NCBI RefSeq assembly: GCF_019175385.1
Contig: NC_083344.1
Span: forward strand, 21,646,380-21,710,379
Direction: 5' to 3'
From: Lycium barbarum
Lineage: Eukaryota > Streptophyta > Magnoliopsida > Solanales > Solanaceae
Length of the DNA stretch: 64,000 nucleotides
Part shown: positions 11,637 through 22,507 of the stretch, one piece after another
Layout of the letters: each line of letters starts with the position of its first letter
How positions within the stretch are numbered: position 1 is the first letter of the stretch
The notes under the pieces: model-generated
The model's database searches: none
What the model was told of the DNA's origin: nothing
Seen by the model: only the letters and a program-made list of their open reading frames with translations
Program-made: the position numbers and the translations under genes

Positions 11637-11672
11637 TTCTCCCCCCCTTAAGAACATTCGTCCTCGAATGTT
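11637..11672 (-). other. RT-2 polypurine tract and adjacent stem
   Basis: On the minus strand AAGGGGGGGAGAA directly precedes the 3' LTR and serves as plus-strand primer. Beside it AACATTCG (11653-11660) and CGAATGTT (11665-11672) form a perfect 8-bp stem with a TCCT loop, a feature repeated at the same place in the other elements of this window. Confidence 0.9.
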
Positions 11673-11841
11673 AAAGTCTTCGCGGATTCTATAGAAATTT
11701 CGCCAGAGTTTCCCCTATAATATGGCACTACCAACCTGTCACAACAACCCAAAATATCATCACCTCACAGGGCTACATCACAATATCAACATATCTATGG
11801 CCACACATGACCAAAATCATGAAAAGGAAATCATACATACC

Positions 11842-13151
11842 TCATACCGCTGATGTTTCATCTTGAATCTCTCCCAAAGGCTGAAATAAATGAGGGTATC
11901 TGGATCGCATACTTTCTTCCGCTTCCCATGTAATTTCTTCTCGTTTACTGCTTCTCCATAAAACCTTAACTGAGACCTCTTCTTTGTTTCTAAGCCTCCG
12001 TACTTGCCTATCTAGTATGGCAATGGGCACTTCTTCATAAGTCAACTTTTCTATCACTTGCGCATCGCTTATTGGCACGATCCTAGTAGGATCTCCAATA
12101 CATTTTCGAAGCATCGAGACATGGAAAACTTGGTGAACTGACTCCAAATCCGGAGGTAGATCTAATTCGTAGGCCACTTTGCGCACAATCTCATAAGGTC
12201 CAATGTACCGGGGACTAAGCTTCCCCTTTTTGCCAAATCTCATTACACCTTTCATCGGTGACAGTTTCAAGAATACAAATCTTTCACTTGGAACTCTAAG
12301 TCTCTTCGGCGATTATCCGCATAGGAATTTTGACGACTTTGGGCTGCTAATAACCGATCTTGTATAAGCTTGACTTTCTCTATGGCTTGCTGGACCAAGT
12401 TTGGCCCTATCAGTCTGGCCTCTCCTGTTTGAAACTACCCAATTGGGGATCTACACTTTCGCCCATATAAAGCTTCATACGGTGCCATTTGGATGCTAGA
12501 ATGATAACTGTTATTGTAAGCAAATTTGATGAGTGGCAAATAGTCATCCCAATTTCCTCCAAAATCTATCATACATGCCCGTAACATATCTTCAAGATTC
12601 TTAATGGTACGCTCGGCTTGTCCATCAGTCTGCGGGTGAAATGTCGTACTAAGGCTCACTTGGGTCCCTAGACCTTCTTGGAAAGACTAACAAAAATTTG
12701 CTGTAAACTGAGTCCCTCTATCAGAGATAATAGACGTTGGAACACCATGGAGTCTCACTATCTCTTTAACATAAAGCCTTGCATAATCTTCTGCCAAATA
12801 GGTCATTCTGACCGGTAAGAAATGAGCTTACTTTGTGAGCCTATCTACAATCACCGATATAGAGTCATACTTGCGTCGAGAACGGGGTAAGCCTGTAATG
12901 AAGTCCATGTTAATCACTTCCCACTTCCAGGTTGGGATTTCTATAGCTTGCAACAATCCACCCGGCCTTTGGTGCTCGATTTTCAGTTTCTGACAATTAG
13001 GACATTGAGCTACGAATTCCGCTATATCTTTCTTCATTCCATTCCACCAATATACAGACTTAAGATCATGATACATTTTCGTCGCACCGGGGTTAACAGA
13101 GTAACGGGAACAATGAGCTTCCCTCAATACCTGGTGGCGTAATCCTGCCAC
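11842..13151 (-). pseudogene. pol: RT-2 pol: integrase and chromodomain
   Basis: Integrase joins the cDNA into the chromosome. It shows the H-H-C-C zinc finger (REAHCSRY, MYHDL, CPNCQ) and the catalytic core with MDFITG, ISDRG and QAERTIKN giving Asp, Asp and Glu, so the catalytic triad is retained. The C-terminal part contains SPRYIGPYEI and VFHVSMLRKC, then a chromodomain (VKVLWR, ITWEAEE, YPHLF) which in this lineage targets heterochromatin. It ends at 11842. Defects are TAA after DRLTK near 12828, TAG for the Trp after SPIG at 12435 and a frameshift near 12290. It follows RNase H after another frameshift. Confidence 0.9.
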
Positions 13152-13480
13152 ATCAGGAACGCATACTCTGCCTCGGCATCGGAGAACTCCGTCTCCTGTG
13201 ATATCAAATGATGACTACTTTTTCTGAGGGAGTGTATCTCTGTAATGCATTAGCATGGGATCTTCATATTGTCGCTCTTTCACTTCTGCCACTAGCGATG
13301 AGGCTGCTGAATTCTGGATAGTAGTCCCCTGCTACCTGAGTCCACTACTCGAACTCCTAGGCTAGCTAATTGCTGGAGCTCACGAGTCATTTCTCTCCTC
13401 TCGGGTCGTACATCGCACAAACTTTCCATAGATCTGCGGCTAAGAGCATCAGCTACAACATTTTCCTTTCCGGGATGATA

Positions 13481-15202
13481 CTAGATATCAATATCATAAT
13501 CTTTTAGCAATTCCAACCAGCGTCGTTGCCGTAAATTCAGCTCTTTCTGCTGGAAGATATACTGTAGACTCTTATGATCTATATCAATATCCACATGGAC
13601 GCCATATAAATAATGTCTCCATATCTTTAACGCATGAACCACTGTGGCCAATTCTAAATCATGGGTTGGATAATTCCGCTCATGTTTCCGTAATTGCCTT
13701 GAAGCATACGCAATCACCTTACCATGTTGCATCAATACACATCCTAGCCCAACACCTGAAGCATCGCAATAAACAACATATCCATCCAATCCCTCTAGAA
13801 GTGTCAAGACTGGGGCGGAAGTCAATTTACTTTTCAACTCTTGGAAGCTACGCTCACAAGCATCTGTCCATTGAAACTTTGCCGATTTCTGGGTCAACTT
13901 TGTGAGTGGTGCAGAAATAGAAGAAAAACCTTCAACAAATCTCCCCTAATAACCTGCTAAGCCCAGAAAGCTCCGAACCTCCATAGGAGTTGTGGGCCTT
14001 GGCCAAGTCTTCACGGCCTCAATCTTTTGACTATCGACTCGAACACCATCGGCTGCCACAATATGCCCCAGAAATGCCACTGAGTTCAACAAAAACTCGC
14101 ATTTGGAAAACTTTGCAAACAACTCTCGAGTTCGAAGGACTCCAAGGACAGTACGCAAATGATTCTCATGTTCTGCGTCGGATCTAGAATATACCAAGAT
14201 GTCGTCGATAAATACGATCACAAATAAATCCAGAAAAGGCCTGAACACATTATTCATCAGATCCATAAATGCCGCCGGCGCATTAGTTAGCCAAAATGAC
14301 ATCACCCGGAACTCAAAATGACCATATCCTGTTCTAAAGGCTGTCTTAGGGATATCTTTCTCCCTAACTCTCACTTGATGATACCCGGACCTCAAATCAA
14401 TCTTTGAAAACCATTTGGCACCTTGCAATTGATCAAATAAGTCATAAATCCTCGGAAGAGGATACTTGTTCTTAATTGTCACCTTATTCAATTGCCGGTA
14501 ATCAATGCACATTCTCAAGAGGCCATCTTTCTTTCAGACAAACAATACGGGTGCTCCCCACGGGGATGAACTAGGCCTAATAAAGCCTTTCTCAAGCAAG
14601 TCCTTCAATTTCTCCTTCAACTCTTTCAATTCTGCGGGAGCCATTCTATAAGGAGGAATAGATATGGGCTTGGTGACCGGAAAAACATCAGTTGCAAAAT
14701 CAATCTCCCGCTAGGGAGGAAGACCTGGAAGCTCTTCCGGGAACACATCCGGAAATTCGTTTACTATAGGAACTGACTGAAGAGTCGGCGATTCAGCTTC
14801 TACATCTTGAATCCGAACTAGATGATAGATACATCCTTTCGTGATCATTTTCCTTGCCTTTAGATAGGAAATAAACCAACCCTTTGGTGACGCCGTATTC
14901 CCTTTCCATTCTAAGACTGGTTCTCCTAGAAATTGGAAATGAACCATCTTCATTCTACAATCAACATTGGCATAGCAAGAGGCCAACCAATCCATGCCCA
15001 TAATGACATCAAAGTCTACCATCATTAGCTCATGCAAGTCAACTATAGTACGGCGGTCACAAATCAAAACTATGTAATTTCTATATACTTGGCTAGCTAT
15101 TACCGATACACCAACGGGTGTAGACACCTCAAAAGGTTTGATCGACTTTGGTTCGACCCGCAATATATGGAGTAACATATGACAATGTGGAGCCCAGATC
15201 AA
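13481..15202 (-). pseudogene. pol: RT-2 pol: protease C-half, reverse transcriptase, RNase H
   Basis: The protease flap and C-terminal part (VDFDVIMGMDWL) come first. The reverse transcriptase follows with [17 protein letters not shown] and the catalytic FIDDIL box. RNase H comes next with [18 protein letters not shown] and IDHKSLQY. Together these copy genomic RNA into cDNA. The section is in a different frame from gag: a frameshift near 15160, just after the protease active site, splits the protease. In-frame stops are at 14713-14711 (TAG), 14536-14534 (TGA from an Arg CGA-type codon), 13948-13946 and 13483-13481. All active-site Asp residues visible are intact. Confidence 0.9.
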
Positions 15203-16628
15203 TCAAAGCATATATATCATGAGAGAATACCGATAATATACCTGTGACCACATCAGGAGAAGACTCGAGATCTTGGCGTCCAGCCAAAGCATAAACACGG
15301 TGCTGAGGACCGCTAGAACTGGGAACTCTCCCTCTGCCTCTACCATGGCCAACTGGCCCATGTGAACCTGGCCCCATAGGGCGCATGGAAGATAAAGATC
15401 TGACTACTGACCCTGAAGGCTGGGTCCTACCTCTACCATGAATCGAGGGGCAATCACGCACAATATGGCCTGGTCGACCACATGAATAACAACCCTCTGA
15501 ACCCAATCGGCATTGACCCCAATGCAACTTCCCACACTGGGAACATCCTGGTACGGGTGGCCTTGCCTGACCCGAATCGCCTCTGAACTGAGACCCTGCA
15601 AAACTCTGACTCGGCTCGGAACAAGTAGACCTATCAAACCTCTAGCCTGAAAATAGGGGAGGTGCACTGGTCATAGAATAGCCTGTATGCCTGGAAAACT
15701 GCTGCATGTGCCCACCTCTGAACTCGCTCATCGGACCCGAAGATCTGGCCCTCTTGCCCTGTACCCTATCGTGCTTGCGCTCACTTGTTTGCTGTTGCAG
15801 ACTTTCTTCTAAGTTCTGAGCATGGGCCTGAATGCGTGCAATATCCATATTGTCCTGAAGGGACGCAGTCAAGCACCTATCTATCAAATGCGGCCCTAGG
15901 CCCTTTACAAAGTGGTGCACTCTGTCACCCATATCCGCTACCATAGTCGAAGCATACCTAGCCAAGGAATTGAAGCGGAGACTGTACTCTAAAGCACTCA
16001 TGCTACTTTGCCTCAAATTCAAGAATTTATTGGCCCTAGCTCGCCGAACCTCTGGAGGCATATAATGTCGGAGAAAAGCATCAACGAACTCCTGCCATAC
16101 CGGGGGAGGTGCATTGGCTCCCCGTGAAGCCATCCAAACCGTATACCATTGGATCGAGACATCTCTCAATCTATACGATGCTAACTCCACCGACTCGGTG
16201 TCCGAAACATGTATCAATCATAGCGTCCTCAACATACCCTCGATAAAATCCTGAGGGTCCTCCTCCGGCGTTGACCCAAAGAATTCCGGAGGGTTCAAAG
16301 TAATGAAGTCACGGGCCCTTGCACTAACAGCCCTATCACCCTGCCCTGTACTTTGCCGCTGAGTCTGGGCAGCAACCAATCGAGTAAGCAAGTGTATGGC
16401 CTCATTCAAATCTTGGCCTGAAGCATCCGGTGGAGACGCCGGAGGTGCTGGAGCTGGGGCTGAGGCTCCCTCACGATCCTCTAATATAGGTACTGAACGG
16501 GAGGACTGAGAGTGAGCCGTACTCTAGGACTCACTTTCCTCTACTACCGGTGGCGGTGCTCTTTCAGCCCGCTTTCCTGCCACCGTCTTTCCCTTTTGGG
16601 CTGCCGTAGCCTTTCTTTTTACAGGCAT
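15129..16628 (-). pseudogene. gag: RT-2 gag with protease N-terminus
   Basis: Gag forms the virus-like particle. The start ATG is at 16628-16626, followed by a short basic/proline-rich N-terminus, the capsid region (DRAVSARARDF, PEEDPQDFIE, MPPEVRRARANKFLNL, LARYASTMVADMGDRVHHFV) and a CCHC zinc knuckle CYSCGRPGHIVRDCP near 15490. It reads on in the same frame into the protease active-site region IYALIDLGSTLSYVTP, where the family usually has LIDPGS. In-frame stops are TAG at 16526-16524, TGA at 16220-16218 (Arg codon) and TAG at 15644-15642 (Gln codon). The frame is lost at about 15160. Confidence 0.9.
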
Positions 16629-16821
16629 TTCTTAAATAGACAATATACGATTAAAGAACAATAATTTCTCATATCATAGCTCTACCGCACGATTATTATG
16701 AAGAAAAAGGTCAATCATTCCTAAAATGCCCGCAGCTTCTTGTTTATAAGTGTGGCGCGCAACACACCCATAACCAAGACTCTACTAGACACGGCTCGTA
16801 GACACACCCTAGGACTGAACT

Positions 16822-16833
16822 GCTCTGATACCA
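16822..16833 (-). other. RT-2 primer-binding site (initiator tRNA-Met)
   Basis: On the minus strand TGGTATCAGAGC lies 4 bp (AAAG) beyond the 5' LTR end, complementary to plant initiator tRNA-Met. This fixes the minus orientation of RT-2. Confidence 0.93.
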
Positions 16834-16837
16834 CTTT

Positions 16838-19387
16838 TGTCACGACTCGTCTAGAGGGCCGCGACGAACGCCCGGTGCTAGCCCACCCGGGCGCCCCTTG
16901 GCTTACACTTATACTTACATCTAGGTGAGCTACATAATTTCACATACTTCTATTCATTCATCATGCTAGTCCCATTGGACAACAATGCCTTTATATCATA
17001 ATTGGCACCTATGCCACATCAATGTACATGAGCCGACAAGGCTAACAAAATGATATACAAAATATAGGCCAACAAGGTCAGACATATCTAACCATATACA
17101 CGTGACTACGAGCTTCTAAGGAGAGTATAACACATCACATAAGCGGGACAGGACCCCGCTATGCCCATAATTATGTACACAAAAGAATAAGAACCCAAAA
17201 GCTATGGCTCCGAATGAAATGGAGCTCTTCTAGGTGGTCTCTGAGAATACAGCTATGGATCGAGCCCGTCTCTCTGTACACCTGCGGGCATGACGCCGTG
17301 TCCACAAACAAAAGGACATCAGTACAAACAATGTACTGAGTATGTAAAGCATGATCAATATCAATGTAGAAGCATAATGAACATCATAAGAAATAGCACA
17401 AGATGGGAGATGGTAATATTATCTCCATGGGCACTTACTTGCCTTTCATAGAAACTTTCCATTCTAATGTGTATTTGTGCTCACATATTCGTATCCATTC
17501 CATATTAGTACTCGTATTCGTATACATACCCTTATTCACATTCATATTGCATACATAATCATATCACATACATAATCATATCATATACATAGCATTTACA
17601 TAACATACCCGACCCCGAAGGTTCGGTGTTTCACGTACCCGACCATAGCTAGGCTCGGTGGTCATACATACCTGTCCAACCAAGGCTCAGTATTACACAT
17701 ACCTGGCCCTACCAAGGCTCAGTGTTATCTGTACCCAACTGCAGTGGTGTGCGCGCGTTACGTAAGCATACATACATATACATCTATACACATACTACCC
17801 GGCCATATAGGCTCGGGGTTCATAATACCATACATGGGCACACATACATACAACTCATAAGCATCTTTACTACTTTGATCACTATCATCATCGTTATCGT
17901 CATCGCCATTACCATTATAGTCGTCATCAATATCATTATCACTATTATCATCATTCATCACACTTATCTTTATAGGCTTACTCGTCATACGAGAAACTTA
18001 GTACAATCGTAGCATATCAAGAATCCTGTGCTTAATAGCTCGGAAGATCGAATCATTTATGAGACATCATAGACTTATGGAAGATTTAGATGATTGGCCA
18101 AAGAACCATGCCTTATGAAAGAAGGGTTAGCCTTACATACCTTTCCGTTCAACTATTTACCACTTGCACGTTCTCCTCCGAAGCTCACGTTTCTACCTTC
18201 ATTAAAGTCATACTATCGTTAGAATCGATAGCTAGCATACATGACTAAACTAGAGAAAATCGGGCAACGTCTCCTCTATTGTGTATTTCAACTCTCAAAC
18301 GTCAACAATACATTCACAATACTACAACAATAGTCATTATTCATCCACATTATCCATATTCTAGACTCACTTTTCAATCATCCATATCCATGGCTATAAC
18401 GCACGACTATGTCCATTCACGTACATTGCTCATCTCATGTTCTCAACATCATTTATAACACATTTACTTTACAATACATCAAGACTCATAACTCAATTCA
18501 AACTATTTCTCAAAATGGCACTATTCCACATTCATGACCCATTTTGCCATACCTCTCTACAATCCAAGTATTTCAACTCTTAAATACCTTAAACCACATA
18601 GAAACATCATAAATCTTACCTTAGATGTCGTAGGAACAAGCCTTGGTTGATAATACTCCATTTTAGCAAAACCCTAGTTTATCCCAAATGAGATTTCTTG
18701 ACTTGTATGATCCTTAATGGGATTTCTTATACTTGATTCACTTAGTTTATGTTGTTGTTCACGAATAATCCTTGAATCCTTGTGGAATAAATATAGAGAG
18801 AGGTTTTAGAGAGAAGGGGGTGTCATGTGGAAATGAAATAATGAACTTGGTCTCTTATTAATAACCCAAAATCTGATCTTAAATGAACAGTCGTCGAAAG
18901 TGAATAGTGGTCGTAAACACAGTTTACGGTCCATATTCCAGTTTACGTACCGTATTTCGGGGTCGTATTTAAGGATGACAGAAACAGAAAGTCAGGCTGA
19001 GGACATGGCGGGTTACGACTCAGTTTACGGGCCGTATTTCAGTTTGCGGTCCGTATTCCAAGTTGTCTCTAACCATTCCAGCATTTGACAGAAAGTTGAA
19101 GTTTTTGGACGCTGAAATACGACATGGCAGTTTATAGACCGTATAACACTTTACGGTCCGTATTTCATTTTACGACCAACTGGCCAGAATGCAAACCTGC
19201 AACTTTTCACATTTCCAAAACCTATAATTAGTCATTGTGGAGCATAACCTACCTTTCATTGTAATTGCCTTTGAAATCTTACTTAGGGTGGTCGAACGTC
19301 GTTCCCTTCTTATTAAAACATCATATACTCGTTTTCTTCGTTAGTCTATTCAGTGTACGTTCACGGGGGAATTCCCGAGGTGTAACA
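16838..19387 (-). repeat. RT-2 5' LTR
   Basis: 2,550 bp, TGTCACGACTCG...GGTGTAACA on the + strand. It carries the same stem CAGTAC-aaacaat-GTACTG (17320-17338) and TTTACGG-type palindrome array (about 18915-19170) as the 3' copy, but a single copy of the 161-bp unit. A 21-bp segment present in the other LTR near 10350 is missing here between short CTCTAT repeats. Confidence 0.95.
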
Positions 19388-19643
19388 CCGTGTTACCTTA
19401 AATTATTCCCTATTACAGGTATGTGTTGAACCTTTCAGATGTGTTTTCTTGTGAAAGTTTAGAGTGAAGTATAAATGTCACAATTGTGTTTAGGCTTGAA
19501 TGATGCACTCATTATATGGTTAGTCGTATGTTATCTCTGAGGATGTTTCTTGAAATTCTGAAATTTGAGGTTTAGTAAAGAATCCTGGCCATGACTTTCA
19601 TTCGGGGACAAATGATCTTAAGGGGGGGGGGGGGGGGGGATAA
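19388..19643 (+). other. RT-1 3' internal end, pre-PPT stem and G18 polypurine tract
   Basis: This is the continuation of RT-1 after the RT-2 target repeat. It contains CATTCG...CAAATG (19599-19614), the weakened form of the stem found before the PPT in sister elements. An uninterrupted run of 18 G (19622-19639) follows, then ATAA and the 3' LTR start at 19644. No coding sequence. Confidence 0.85.
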
Positions 19644-22039
19644 TGTAACATCCCGTAAATTCGAGTTTGGTGTGAATGTATGAAAAATAGTATTAAGTTG
19701 ATAATTTATCCATATGAATCCATTCGGGATGAATTCGGGTGATAAACAGTCATTTTGAAGTCAAACCAAAAAGTGAAATTCTTAAGGTCTTCTAAATTCA
19801 TCTAAGTCTGAGACAGTTTCAGTTATGCCCAGTTTTCACTTCCATTAGGGTTCTGGGAAACCCAAAACATAAAATTTGCAGGTCATTGAAATATCTTTCT
19901 AACCTTATATTATGGAGGTAAAAAAAAGGTCGGTACAAAATGTTATGACCAATTTACTGAAGATGTGTAAAACGGAAATCCCGATTCTTGTAGGATTAGG
20001 TTTTAAAGCCCAAGTCTTTATAATAACATATAAATACAACCCAAAAACGTCTAAGGAGAGGGTTTTTCGACCATAGGCTTCTACCAACCCCCTAAGGTGA
20101 GTTATTACTAAAATCCCTAAGCCAATTACATTAACTTAACACTAGATTAACACCGAATCATTTTATGAAATCGCTAGATTGTGGAAACTTCATTCAATGT
20201 GAAACATGGGATGAAGCTTTGGGATTTCTTCAAAAAGGTAAATCCCTCACTTTGATGGATTATATGGAATTGTTATTATGTTTTAGACATTGAATGGTCA
20301 ATAGAATCATGAAATAAGATTGATTTAGATGCACTCTATTAAAGACAAAACCCTAGTATTTTTGCTGTAGAATTTTCTCTGACCAGTCATCTTTAATTGA
20401 TGTTTTCCGCTAATATAACCATTGGATCGAGCCCAAATTTTAACTGAGTGGTCACAACATATAGGTCTTAAATGTTAACGGTGGAGTTCTAATTTAGATA
20501 TCCAGAACAGTGTGTTTCAAGCTATGAACAGTAGTTGCGAATTTTGTGAATATCTATAGCTTATTGATCATACAAGTCTCAATTAGATGTAGAATGATTC
20601 TTTGAAGCGTGAAGCTTAAATTTAACATATGTTAATGGATTTAAGGTATGTATCTTTTTGAAAACCTTATTTTGGAATGTATGTCTCCCTTCAAAAATGT
20701 TCTTTATTGAATAAAAATGTGAACTTTCCATACTTTTGAAACCCTATTTCATGCTTTGATTGTGGTTAGTGTGCGTGAGGGGACAAGACCACATTAAAAC
20801 TTGATTGTATAATACTCTATACATATATACATAATTCTAATCGTTTTCCTCTATAAGAGATGGTCATCAATAATGGTTAAGGGTTGGTAATGGTGTTTTA
20901 TGATGAACTATGACAATTGAACCTTATTTAAGGAAGTGGAAATATTTTCAAGATTATCAATGAAACAATGTATCTTTGTAATGACATGATGAACTTAAAT
21001 GCTAATTGATGATGTGACTACCTTGAGATAAATTGTGATTCGACTTCTATGCTATGAACTTTGTTGTTGTGTTTTTCCTAGCTACTCGGGAGGAAGGGTA
21101 GTCACTATGGATCCTAGTGTGATAATGCCTAGCCTTTCGGGAGGAAGAGTGGCCACTTTCGGGTTCGCTACCTGGGGTGTGATTATGCCTAGCTATTCGG
21201 AAGGAAGGATAGCCACCGTTGAATTTCGTATTCCGATGTGGTGCGCTGTGACAAGGGAACCTCTACGGTCATCCCTTCGATGTTCTTGATTCTTGGGCCT
21301 GTATTGGCATGTGTAATATTCTTGTTTTCTCATGGAATTGTTGTTGTTAATTATGATCAATTGGAAGGCATATTTGAAGTTGTACCTTGACAAGAGGCCT
21401 TGTAATTGGTTTTGATAATTCTTAATGAGACACACAAACTGAATAACTATTTTTACATTGGCTTCACATGATTTTCAGGACTGATTTCTTTATGTATTAT
21501 TGTACTTTATTTTCTTATTACTTATTGTCCCCGAGGCACTCACTGAGTATGAAGTACTCAGGCATACCATTGTTGTTTTTTATGGTATGTTAGGTGACGG
21601 AGAATAGCAGGTTCTTGATACTCCGGACGTTTAGGAAGGACTTGCTATTGCTGTTGATTTGGTGAGCCCACACGTTCATTCGTGGGACACCCTATTTATT
21701 TGTTTATTCATTTTATTAGTTTTCCGGGCTGCGTCTAGATGAGTCGAACTATTATTCCTTTATCGTAGAAGCTCCATAGTATACATTCTTGTGGGTAGTT
21801 GTTGAGTTATTGATCAACTCTCGGGCATGTATTACGTTTGACTAAGTATTTTATTAGTAAAGACTTCCGCTGATTTAATTCATATCTTCATGATTTGTTT
21901 ACATTTATTTTATAAACTGTTGGAGGCGAATATTGAACCTGGCGGGTTCAAGTAGTATTTTTGCATCTTTGAGGTTTTTTCGATGTTGTTCATGACGTCG
22001 GATGCCGGTCACGTCTAGGGTGGATTTTGGGGCGTGACA
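19644..22039 (+). repeat. RT-1 3' LTR
   Basis: 2,396 bp, TGTAACATCCCG...GGGCGTGACA, aligning with 5040-7375. It includes the three GGGAGGAAG units (21079-21245) and the CTGAGTA/TACTCAG stem (about 21545). It is followed by acaag, the near-match of the left target site. Confidence 0.85.
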
Positions 22040-22044
22040 ACAAG

Positions 22045-22507
22045 ATCTATTTTGCAAGGGTCAGTACAAGAACCAGACATTATCAACCCTACACTGGGAA
22101 AGAATTTTTTAGGAGTCCTAAAATATTCCTATCAGAAACGGTCAATGAGGAAAGGCCCAAACTAAAATCATACACTGGGGCAGAACTTTTGAGAGGACCT
22201 CAAAAATTCCCGCTTAGCAAGACAACACGAGGGACACCCAAAGCGAGCCCTGAAACCGGGGCAGAATTTTTGAGATCTCAAAAATTCTTGTCAATACGAA
22301 AGTTACCAACCATGTCTCCGAGAAGAACCGGGAGATCTCGTTCAAAGAAAACACACGTCATGACACATAAAAACAAAATAGCATTTGCCTTTAAGAAAAA
22401 ACAACACGCGTTTTATGAATTTTGTTTTTGATTTTTTTTTCAAAAAATAAAATAAAATAACAAATATCATAATTGCGTCCCAGAAACATCTCTCGAAATA
22501 TCGAGCC
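22045..22507 (+). other. RT-0 non-coding region, second part, with palindromic ~85-bp units
   Basis: Three loosely tandem units contain ACTGGG(A/G)(A/C)AGAA(T/C)TTTT. In each the T-rich stretch faces an A-rich complement. In the last one the arms GAATTTTTGAGA and TCTCAAAAATTC make a perfect 24-bp palindrome at 22264-22287. Such CTGGGGCAGA phrases are common in the 3' spacer of Tat-type elements. An open frame here begins inside the RT-1 LTR and is not a gene. The right flank gagcc (22503-22507) is the RT-3 target. Confidence 0.65.

Larger units (their letters stand above)
8882..19387 (-). mobile_element. RT-2: full-length Tekay/Del-type chromovirus
   Basis: Complete 10.5-kb element on the minus strand with LTRs at 8882-11636 and 16838-19387. 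It has a perfect 5-bp target duplication CCGTG (8877-8881 and 19388-19392), primer-binding site, polypurine tract and all expected domains in the order gag, protease, RT, RNase H, integrase, chromodomain. Several stops and at least three frameshifts make this copy defective. The LTRs look roughly 93-97% identical by eye. It is nested in RT-1 and therefore younger than it. Confidence 0.95.
5040..22039 (+). mobile_element. RT-1: Ty3/gypsy element, internally reduced, hosting RT-2
   Basis: LTRs TGTAACATCCCG...GGGCGTGACA at 5040-7375 and 19644-22039 on the + strand. The flanks gcaag (5035-5039) and acaag (22040-22044) agree at 4 of 5 positions, as expected for an aged target duplication. An initiator-Met primer-binding site follows the 5' LTR and a long G run precedes the 3' LTR. 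Without the nested RT-2 the internal region is only about 1.8 kb and holds a protease remnant but no RT or integrase, so RT-1 was non-autonomous or heavily deleted before RT-2 arrived. Confidence 0.85.

Noticed and set aside
13666..14187. + strand ORFs opposite the RT-2 pol
   Set aside because: Shadow frames of the minus-strand RT and RNase H.
16822..16833. tRNA-like sequences near LTRs
   Set aside because: Only the 12-nt complement of a tRNA 3' end is present (primer site). No tRNA, rRNA or CRISPR array was found in the window.
22027..22431. 134-codon ORF with repeated GAEFLRS-like phrases
   Set aside because: It begins inside the RT-1 LTR and runs into the RT-0 spacer, so it is created by the insertion junction.
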